Source: Lyophyllum atratum
Lineage: Eukaryota > Basidiomycota > Agaricomycetes > Agaricales > Lyophyllaceae
Length of the DNA: 64,000 nucleotides
Direction: 5' to 3'
Assembly: GCA_014905825.1 (NCBI GenBank)
Contig: JACGCN010000005.1
Location: 124,001-188,000 of the forward strand
Below, in pieces: positions 57,201 to 64,000 of this stretch. Both the position numbers and the translations under genes were made by a program. The notes below the pieces were generated by a model. The model was not told where the DNA came from. It worked only from the letters and a program-made list of their open reading frames with translations, and ran no database searches. Position 1 is the stretch's first letter; the number at the start of each line of letters is the position of its first letter.

Positions 57201-58591
57201 CATACGTCACATCGTGCGATCTATGCTCGCGCGTCAAGAATGCCACCCACAAACCCTACGGACTTCTCCAACCTCTTGATATCCCCGACCGACCTTGGCG
57301 TTCCATCTCCATGGACTTCATCACCAAACTACCTCTATCCCACGGTTACGACGCGATCTGGGTAGTCTGCGACCGCATGACACGCGCCGCTCACTTCATC
57401 CCCATCAACGAATCCATCGATGCTCCAGGACTCGCCCGCCTCTATCTTGACCACGTATTCCGTCACCACGGCCTTCCTCACTCCATCATCTCCGACCGCG
57501 GTTCCGTCTTCGTATCCTCCTTCTTCACTCAACTTATGAAGCTATGTGGCACCAAAATGAAACCTTCGACCGCCTATCACCCTCAAACCGACGGCCTCAC
57601 GGAACGAACTAATCAAACTCTTGAAACCTACATTCGGACCTATTGTTCCTACCAGCAGGACGACTGGGTCGACTACCTCGCCCTGGCTGAATTCTCCTTC
57701 AACAATTCGAAGAACTCCTCCACCCAACAGACCCCTTTCTTCGCTAATCTTGGTTTCCATCCAGATTTCGAAGTTCGTATCACTGATCGAACGACAAATC
57801 CTGCCGCCACCGAACTTGCCGACAGACTTCAGATCATTCATGACGAACTTCATCGCGAACTCGCCCACTCCAATGAATACATGTCCAAGTATTACAACAA
57901 TCGACACATGCCCGCTCCCCAATTCGAGATAGGCAACCAAGTCTGGCTCCTACGCCGTAATATCAAAACCACACGCCCTGCCAACAAATTTGACTACCGA
58001 CGTCTAGGCCCTTTCAAGATTCTCGATCGCCACGGCTCCTCATCCTATCTACTCGAACTTCCCCGAACCCTTTCTCGCCTCCATCCAGTCTTCCACGTTT
58101 CCCTCCTCGAACCTTATACATCACCTTCCGTCATTCCCGATCGACTCCCATCTACTTCCGTCCCGCCGATCGACATCATTCCCGATCAACCACGCGACAT
58201 CTCGACCATTATAGATTGCCGTAAGGTCGGCCGCCGGTACGACTACTTCGTCCATTGGCGCGATTCCGACGATTCCGAGAACTCCTGGATCCCATTTTCT
58301 GACATCTCTACCTCACTCTACGAAGCCCTCGAAACATTTCACCGCCGGAATCCCCGTCGTCCTCATCCACCTCGTTTCGATTTCGACATCGATACCCACC
58401 ACCCAATCAAATCCCTCAAAGTACCCACGACACCCCCATCAGATACTCCTCCACAACGCTCTCCATCTCCACCTCCAGGCCCCTGGCAACGCGACTACGA
58501 GCCTCCCACACAGACAACTACCCGCTCCGGCCGCGTTACACACCCACCAAAATCAAAAGACTACGCCCGCTCCATCTTAAAAGGGGGGTAG
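54287..58591 (+). CDS. pol: gypsy Pol polyprotein
   Basis: 1434 aa from the first ATG; the frame is open from 54128, so translation by -1 frameshift from gag or by reinitiation is possible. Domains in order: retropepsin with LVDCGSSGSH (about residue 66; DCG in place of the usual D[ST]G); reverse transcriptase with VYLDDILIFS (about 558-567); RNase H starting VVTDASDYAL (about 708); integrase with an HHCC zinc finger (GHPGRAGT.., CDLCSRVK), then the catalytic acids in MDFITKL, SDRGSVF and TERTNQT; and a C-terminal chromodomain (DYFVHWRDSDDSENSWIPF, about 1310-1360) that would direct integration to chromatin. The stop overlaps the base before the 3' LTR. All motifs look intact. Confidence 0.95.
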   Translation: MESVPRCPSGPSFTKATSGEWIVTSTQPPVFRLPTHVRLDPRNRDHFFISITLSFPKRKSINTYALVDCGSSGSHISDTFSNRHSLPRSVKPIPVPIFTIDDRPLTSGLLTHDVVAHLKVRDHAENIRFGIVSMPYPVLLGLDWLKQHNPAVDWARGKLTLSCCGANHDFPVSAFGRGYSLVIPSAKPSSTTIGSVGLGLRLNSKPASDITRVLDVHHAKPPQPVPHLGTANTGSISSVLRPPVQNGLSRAELKSIWSCPPPPPPPVYGPRNKPIGIACTSSARFRKYAKNQPISYIWYTNNGDLELRINALSSLPPTNSTQSVPPPPEPPPTRPSSPTPPPEPPPSSNSKPSTNRAFVTDTTEEVENLVPKKYHSYLDVFDPVEVLKLPEHRPYDISIELEEGKTPPFGPIYSLSHDERQVLFDYIEEQLKKGYIRRSTSSAASPILFIRRKTGDLRLCVDYRGLNAITKKNRYPLPLTADLLDRVQGCDTFTVLDLKNAFNLVRVKEGDEWKTAFRTHLGLFEYTVMPFGLTNAPATFQAFIQDALRDILDISVVVYLDDILIFSQPGQNHTQLVNQVLDRLRAANLFVNAKKCEFDRSQVEYLGFIISSLGVQMNPKKLATISDWPVPQSVKHIQQFLGFTNFYRRFIHHYADICLPLTNLTTSACKKSFPGLSPEALAAFDKLKLIFTTAPVLRHFNPRLPSTVVTDASDYALSSIFLQPDENDLLHPVAYHSRKFSPAEINYEIHDKELLSVVEGFTENRSWLISSPHTIAVISDHSNLRYFMTNRILNRRQARWSMFLSEFDFQLEYAPGKNNPADAASRRPDYAPKEGDDVLLNQNKALLTDYHTKHLFPNSSPTTPSPDTKNINTLSTVSLDNSELLEEFKAAFRSDTEWRDLLSKSDPAQPSITLHDDLVFHNNRLFVPQSLRAKILHSRHDSVISGHPGRAGTFDNVERDYSWPGMRRYIRSYVTSCDLCSRVKNATHKPYGLLQPLDIPDRPWRSISMDFITKLPLSHGYDAIWVVCDRMTRAAHFIPINESIDAPGLARLYLDHVFRHHGLPHSIISDRGSVFVSSFFTQLMKLCGTKMKPSTAYHPQTDGLTERTNQTLETYIRTYCSYQQDDWVDYLALAEFSFNNSKNSSTQQTPFFANLGFHPDFEVRITDRTTNPAATELADRLQIIHDELHRELAHSNEYMSKYYNNRHMPAPQFEIGNQVWLLRRNIKTTRPANKFDYRRLGPFKILDRHGSSSYLLELPRTLSRLHPVFHVSLLEPYTSPSVIPDRLPSTSVPPIDIIPDQPRDISTIIDCRKVGRRYDYFVHWRDSDDSENSWIPFSDISTSLYEALETFHRRNPRRPHPPRFDFDIDTHHPIKSLKVPTTPPSDTPPQRSPSPPPGPWQRDYEPPTQTTTRSGRVTHPPKSKDYARSILKGG
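58579..58588 (+). other. polypurine tract
   Basis: AAAAGGGGGG ends 3 nt before the 3' LTR, the plus-strand primer site. Confidence 0.8.
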
Positions 58592-58933
58592 TGTCATAAT
58601 CCGCTAAGTCCCTTCCGAAATCCGACCTCCTCGCTCCTCTCGTCCCCCTTTACCTACAAAAACCCTATACTACAATTTTCATCGCTTCTTATCACATTTT
58701 AGATACTCAACCCACTCTATGCCACCTCAACCCACTCTATGCCAATTCATATGCTACTCAATTACTTATTCTCCTTTCCTAAAACTCCTAACCAGTACTG
58801 TATAAAAGCCTCGTAAACTACCTTGTATCCGGCATCGAGTCAACACATTGTCTTAATCATAACCCAGTTATCTCTTGCTCTCTTATCATTCTCGTCATCT
58901 AAGTCTTGTCATTATTATTCCTCGATTCTCACA
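58592..58933 (+). repeat. 3' LTR
   Basis: 342 bp, one difference from the 5' LTR by eye. Confidence 0.93.
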
Positions 58934-59424
58934 AGGCCAAGGTGACGCCTGGGAACGTCACGTGAGCACCCCTCCTGGCGGGCCGTCACGCTCGCTGGTA
59001 ACGTTGCGGGTTCGGGGCGACGGACGGTCTCGTTAGGGGGGGATTAGACACCGTCAATACCGTCCATAGCGCCCATAGTCCCGAATGCGACCTTTTTTTG
59101 ACCTCGATCGGGGGATTCGATGACGAGTTTGAATCCGGCTGTTTTTGGAAATTATTTTGGAAGTCCGGCAACGGTCGCGCTCTCCTATACCTTGCGATAA
59201 GATCGACTCACCCTAGGTCTCGTCCCTCCTATGTCCCTCCTATGCCTCCTAGCGACCCGGAACTAGTCCGTTTCCCGCTTTTCCCTCGATTGGAAGTGGG
59301 CCTCTCCCTCCTATGCCTCCTAGCCAGCTGGAACGGCCTCGTTTCTCTCGTTTCCCTCGATTGAAGCCATGTGAACTCACGCACGCGCCAATGTTCGAAC
59401 TGACCTCCCTCACTCTCTCACCTG

Positions 59425-61184
59425 ATGGATTACAACGGAGGAATGGCTGCCGCCCCCAGCAATTCGCGTCGATATCATCATTCTGACATCATGTGTGTTT
59501 TCCATTTCAGTTTTTATTTCTTGAAGGACATACTGACGAAATAATACGCCTTACAGCAAGCTGAAGCGACGAGGGCTCCTCGCTCTCGTGGAGAGACAGC
59601 GTGATAAGTGGCCTCAGGGAATCACCCTCAACTCCAAGACCACGAAGGCTACCTTCTGCGAGGTCCTTCTCGATGCTCGGTATGGGTTCACGACCGACAA
59701 CCTCGCGAATGAGGCCTCGCTGCAAGCCGCCAACGAGCGATCTGCACATGCACATGCGTACCGCGCGCCCTCGGTATGCTCGCTTCCCGGTGCCCGCTCC
59801 CCCCAGGCTTACTGATCTTTCCTTTCCGCCTTGAATTCAAAACTAGGTCAATAATCCGAGTCTTCCAGTCGCCGGATCCATACCATTACCCGCACCTCCA
59901 TCTGAACCACTTCCGTGCCTCGGCGGTTCCTACCAGCGCGTAAGACTGCCGTTTCCTGCTCTAACATTCAAAGTGTTGATTGACCGCCCCGCCTCACAGA
60001 CATTACACCTCTACATCGAAGACCACCGTATCGGCTCGAGATCCTCGGTCTCCATTGCAGCCACGGTTGCTGATCGAATCGGCTGTGCTCCTGGCGAATG
60101 GCGCGTCGAGGCGTCACACATCCTCGAGAAGTTGCAACAAAGTACGGCAGAAATTCGTGGTCCAGGTGCGTACGAAACTCTATCCAGGATCATCTCAATT
60201 CTCATTCAGCTAACTAGGTCCAGTAAAAATCGGGACGGCAGACCTCGTGCATCCAACGTACACGATGTATTTCCTCGAGTCATCTGTCAAGGATTTGACG
60301 AGGACACCGGCTAACCCCACGCATCTTGTGGTACCCGCTAGCGAGCGTGCATCGTTGACACTCCGCGTCGAATATGTTTGTTCATTTCTATTGCCTCAGA
60401 TTTCGTATCTCTGACAACTTCCTCAGCTGGGTGGTGTTAACGGGCTGAAGCTGGCTTGCAAGGATATTCCCAGTGGTGAGTTTTTGACTATGTGGGATCA
60501 TGTTGCCCGTTCTGACGCGTAATGCGTAATACAGACGACGAAAGGGATATTTCGTTTCCTCCAGGTTTCCGACCACTGGCGGCCGGTCGCGAGCGCGTTC
60601 GCACTGGAAGTCAGGCGCTCCCACGCAGCTTGATTTGGCACGGTCCGGATAGCGAGGATCTTTCAACATCCTCTCAATCCTCGCACGCGCGCGCACACCA
60701 GGGTCGAGTCGAACGAGACAGGAAGGTGCTCCATCACCTCGAAAATCTTGTCAAGCTTCGACCGGGGTACGCTTCGTATATTCAATCCAGACATGCGGTG
60801 ATGCAAAATCCCGACATCCTTCCTATCTGGCGCTTTGCAACGTCGTTTATGAACGAGTATGTTCATGCCATCAGTCCCATCTCCAGTGACCCTCCGGTAA
60901 GTGAAACGCGGTCTTATGAATCGAATCGTGATGCATTTTGTTTACAGGGCAAGCGGATCACCCAGAAGTCAATTCTCGATGCGCTTGGAGTCGGAGAGAC
61001 GTGGTACCGGGATGCAGCAGACGGCATCCGACTTGTAGACTTGTACAGGGCTGAAGGGCCGCTCGCAGCGCCCGACGTTATCCAGGAACTGGAGATACAT
61101 CGTGACATTCCGCGTGGCAAAGGGAAGCTGCTTAGATTTCTTCGTGAATGGGAGACAGATCACCACAACGACAACAAAACATAA
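59425..61184 (+). CDS. Crypton second gene, unknown function (right copy)
   Basis: Exons 59425-59492, 59557-59773, 59847-60165, 60218-60375, 60427-60475, 60535-60896, 60948-61184; 469 aa with every intron GT..AG and in phase. The start MDYNGGMAAAPSNS is chosen because its frame and a GTGTGT donor join cleanly to KLKRRGLLALVERQ. By eye it is practically identical to the left copy, with at most a few substitutions. No known family recognised; the SAP-like N terminus is a tentative reading. Confidence 0.75.
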
Positions 61185-61976
61185 GGTGGTATTCTACGTT
61201 GTATTTGTACCAGTATGCTGTATCCAACCGTGAACATTTGTATGTTAGGCTTGAACAATATTGATTTATCCATATGCTTTCTCTCACTCAGGAAGGTGTG
61301 TCGCGTAACATGCAACCGAGGTGGATATAGCCCAATCATCAATCACTCGTTGGATGTTCAGTTCTTATCATCAGTTTAAAAAACTTCGACACCATTTGCA
61401 AGACCTATTTCACATCCCCTATGTCAACTTATATCACTCACCGAGTCATCCCTGGATGCTCGCGATGTCTGGAGGGCGTACTAAGTATGTAGTCATGATG
61501 CACATGATCATTTAAGTCAGAGATACCTCCATAACTTGCGGGGGGTCAACCACTAAGCTCCAATTTTTTTGCTAATCCAATCCATGTAGTATTAGGGTGT
61601 TGTGAATGTAAAATTCTTGTATGTCCCATGTGTGGTGCTTCAGGAATTCGACGGTCTGCAACATCGGAAGTCATCACATGATCATTTCTCGAAGATGCCT
61701 CCATGACTTGCGGGGGGTCAACCACTAAGCTCCAGGCTTTGCACCAATCAAATTCAGGTACAATTAGGGTGCTTTGGATGTAAAAATCTGAAGCACAGCA
61801 CTTGTACTGCTTGAGGAATTCAGTATTCTCTTTCGGTGGGTATGGGTACAACGACTGTAAACAATGTGTCGACCCTTGAGTTTCGCGACACAGCATGTAA
61901 AATACAGCATCAGGGATGTCTAGGTATGTAACAATCTATCGCGCTCATGAGTAGAAGGTATTTAATTACTATGGTA
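61185..61976. other. region between convergent Crypton genes, right copy
   Basis: Mirror of 48576-49367 and carries the same approximately 172-bp tandem repeat. Probably holds both polyadenylation regions. Confidence 0.6.
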
Positions 61977-64000
61977 TTACGAGGAGCAGAAGGTATCCGC
62001 GTTCTCGAAGATCTCGCATCTAAGCCGTCCATCTTGCTTCTGAAGGTGTTCAATGAACGTGCGAGTGGTTCGTAGATAGGGTATAGAAGGGGTAGGGATG
62101 GTGTACTTTCCTTCTAGATATTGTAAGGTCAAATCCGAATTCCAGTTCGGTCTCGCAGACAGAGCATCAATGAGATCGATGATCTTCTTGCGGCGTGAGG
62201 TTTCCGTGCGTGCTGCTCCACTACTTCGCCAGCGTGCATTCCAACCAGCATTTAGTTCACTGATCGAAAGGTGCCCATCGAGGCCGAACATGAACTCGGC
62301 CCATATCTCTCTGACCGATGGGTAAGTACCTTGGCCAGCTGGTGTCCAGTGAGTGTAGCTGGGCAAGTACTCGTCCTCTTGATTGCGCTTCGGAGATATG
62401 ATCCACTCGAACTTGTGCTTGGATAGGCGGTCGCGACTGAATTTCGTTTCCAGGGTGGCAATATATGCAAGCTGCTTCGCACGAATGGATGTGTCGTTGG
62501 ATAAAGAAAATGTGCCGGGTGGGTAGACGATTCCCATGGGATTGATGTCCGGAGAGCTGCTGCTGGCGAGAGCCCTCGTCGGAGAGGCAACACTTAGTTG
62601 GAAGGAAGGGTTCGGCAATGATGGGGGTGCTTCCTGAGCAATCACAACAGCTGCAGTGACTTGTAAATACGGCTGTGCTCACGGGAATTGTACAGTTCGG
62701 TCATACCTTGAACAGTCTTCCCTTTTTTCTTTCGCTGCTGTCGTTCCGGTGCGCTTGGTGGTGCTCGGAAATGCTCTTGAATAGCTCGGAGCTGTGCAGT
62801 TGCTTCTCGGAGTTCGTCGCGGGCCAGCTCTTGTTGAATATGATTAGTCGTTACCATGCCGTGAAATGATGTCGCAACGGCTTCAGGAAGGTTCTCGAGA
62901 CGAAGCCGTGCTTCCTCGTGTGCACTTTGAATAACCACATGGGCAGTACATGCAAAGCTGCGGAATTTTGGTGTATTGAAAGGAGGGTGTCGCCAGAGTG
63001 GGGACTGCGGGTATTTGGTGAAAAGGATGGCGCTATCTTGAAGAATAATCGCGCGAAGATGCTGGAGGACTTTCAAAAAGGATCGGAGTGTCGGATCCAT
63101 GGCAGCCTTTCCAACCGTGCGGATGCGTTCGTCCAAAGCAGAAAGTTCTGACTCGGCCCATGGAAATAGAGTGCTACAAAGATCTTGTGGAGGTTCTTAA
63201 GGCCTCCAATTAGTCATTGAAACATCGAAGAGTAATGTGACTCACGAAGCTTGTCTCGAGGAATAAAATATGAATCCTGTCGTCTTCCATTGAATCCGGC
63301 CGCTGCGAGAATGGCCTCCACAGGAAGAGCACGGTTATAGGCTTTGTCAAAAGCTGCTGTTCGAGTCCATCCTCCGCCGTGTCTGGTGTCAGCATCAGAG
63401 GCGCCATGCTCTCGAGCGTAAAGGGCGAAAAAGGAACGCCCGCCGTGCGTGACCTTCTTCGTTTCGATCTCGTTGTGCGTCTTGATATTGTTCATACGTT
63501 TATTGTGATCTGGAATCGAAGCTTGTTAGATCATGTAATTTGTAAAGAGACAGTAAAGTTTTTCATACTCTCGTACGTCATCTCCTTGCCTTCTGCACCT
63601 GGGAAAAGAATGGTGGTGTACCATTCACGATAGCCCTTGTCACTAGTCGCTTTAGGATGTTTGAAATCCGGGAGAAATGACGGGACCGTGATGTTCATGA
63701 TGTGGTACTGGCTAAACAAATAGAACCCGAGTGCCCCGACAGCGCAAAGCTCGGGCAGTCGATGGCGAAAGACACCTTGATCATCAATACGGCCGGTGGT
63801 GTTGGTTTTGCCAGCGTTGGATCGGAAAATAGTAGCCTAGTAAGCACCCATCAGAAAAGTAAAGAGTCAGGAGGTCAGAGCTACGCACCGTTACCTTTGC
63901 ATCGAGGCCCATGTCAATCAAGGGAAGGTCTCGAAGGCTGATGTCAGAAATGAGGAGACGTCGCAAATTGTCGCCGCGATACGCCGTCGCCGTCGAGATC
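61977..64000 (-). CDS. Crypton tyrosine recombinase, right copy, partial
   Basis: Visible exons: (beyond 64000)-63895, 63836-63569, 63509-63246, 63195-62707, 62650-61977, with every frame open. Exon 5 is 264 nt (265 in the left copy), so VTHGGRSFFALYAREHGA reads through to HGGGWTRTAAFDKAYNRALP, giving the HxxR, W and the presumed nucleophile Y (about Y462 in full-length numbering). The arginine of AYRGDNLRRL lies near 63978. The GCR1_C-like domain at the end matches the left copy except one Tyr to His change in LPSYTHWTP. The N-terminal exons lie outside. This copy could be active. Confidence 0.82.

Larger units (their letters stand above)
52633..58933 (+). mobile_element. Ty3/gypsy chromovirus-type LTR retrotransposon
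   Basis: 6.3 kb with two 342-bp LTRs (TGTCATAATC...TCTCACA), differing at one position (G52801 versus A58760), so the insertion is young. Flanks are GGGCC (52628-52632) and AGGCC (58934-58938), a 4 of 5 target-site duplication (GGCC exact). gag and pol are separate overlapping frames, and both are open. A polypurine tract precedes the 3' LTR. Domain order protease, reverse transcriptase, RNase H, integrase, chromodomain defines the chromodomain Ty3/gypsy group. It sits in the end of the right Crypton copy. Confidence 0.95.
58936..64000 (-). mobile_element. Crypton-like element, right copy (5' part outside window)
   Basis: Reverse-oriented copy. 59014-64000 is the reverse complement of 46551-51538 with one base length difference. 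58936-59013 is element 3' terminus absent from the left copy and includes CAAGGTGACGCCTGGGAACG (part of the inverted repeat) and CTGGTAACGTTGCGGG. The terminus continues at 52600-52632 across the gypsy insertion. The recombinase gene runs off the window in exon 3, with the first catalytic arginine still inside. Confidence 0.85.

Noticed and set aside
59940..59973. 34-nt intron in the Crypton second gene
   Set aside because: GTAAGA..AAAG signals exist, but the frame reads straight through and the intron would be too short; it is kept as exon.
45080..64000. Starship-type giant element with a DUF3435 captain
   Set aside because: The recombinase has the Ndc10/Crypton core with a GCR1_C-like tail at its C terminus and the element is only about 6.5 kb; Starships are large and known mainly from Pezizomycotina.

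Overview
The window looks like nuclear DNA of a filamentous basidiomycete, most likely an Agaricomycete. Genes carry many short introns (about 50-70 nt, with CTAAC/CTGAC-like branch sites). There is an intron-containing tRNA-Leu, families of BTB and F-box proteins typical of mushrooms, an MLKL-like helical-bundle adaptor, a chromodomain Ty3/gypsy element and Crypton-type tyrosine-recombinase elements. Exon structures were built by hand from splice signals, reading phase and paralogue comparison; most annotated spliced genes close in frame, and the exceptions are stated.

Layout. 0-1.1 kb: edge fragment of a gag-like ORF. 2.2 kb: tRNA-Leu(UAG). 3-5.2 kb: first member (Z1) of a three-member family of putative zinc-binding proteins. 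5.7-10.7 kb: three minus-strand BTB genes, one apparently frameshifted; a fourth is at 14.4 kb. 11.2-13.9 kb: SAM-domain, coiled-coil, tail-anchored-looking protein. 16.1-17.1 kb: AlkB-like dioxygenase. 18.5-20.3 kb: class III (GABA-type) aminotransferase. 22.5-36.8 kb: an accessory block with an F-box gene, an MLKL-NTD-like gene, Z2 and Z3 (copies of one duplicated segment), and relics of F-box and MLKL-like genes. 37-44 kb: two long disordered proteins sharing a VGRGTP[IV]DR motif.

45.1-64 kb is almost wholly mobile DNA. A 6.5 kb Crypton-like element (tyrosine recombinase with GCR1_C-like tail, plus an oppositely oriented gene of unknown function) lies in + orientation at 45.08-51.54 kb. 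A second, nearly identical copy lies in - orientation from about 58.94 kb past the window edge. Between them is a 1.06 kb 5' fragment of a third copy, joined head-to-tail to the right copy and in inverted orientation to the left copy. A young 6.3 kb chromodomain Ty3/gypsy element has inserted at the tail end of the right copy. The left recombinase gene has two frameshifts; the visible part of the right one is open. The element ends carry imperfect inverted repeats of about 45 bp, unusual for Cryptons.

The most interesting items are the Crypton array with its unknown second gene and inverted-repeat ends, the Z zinc-binding family, and three independent GC-AG introns.
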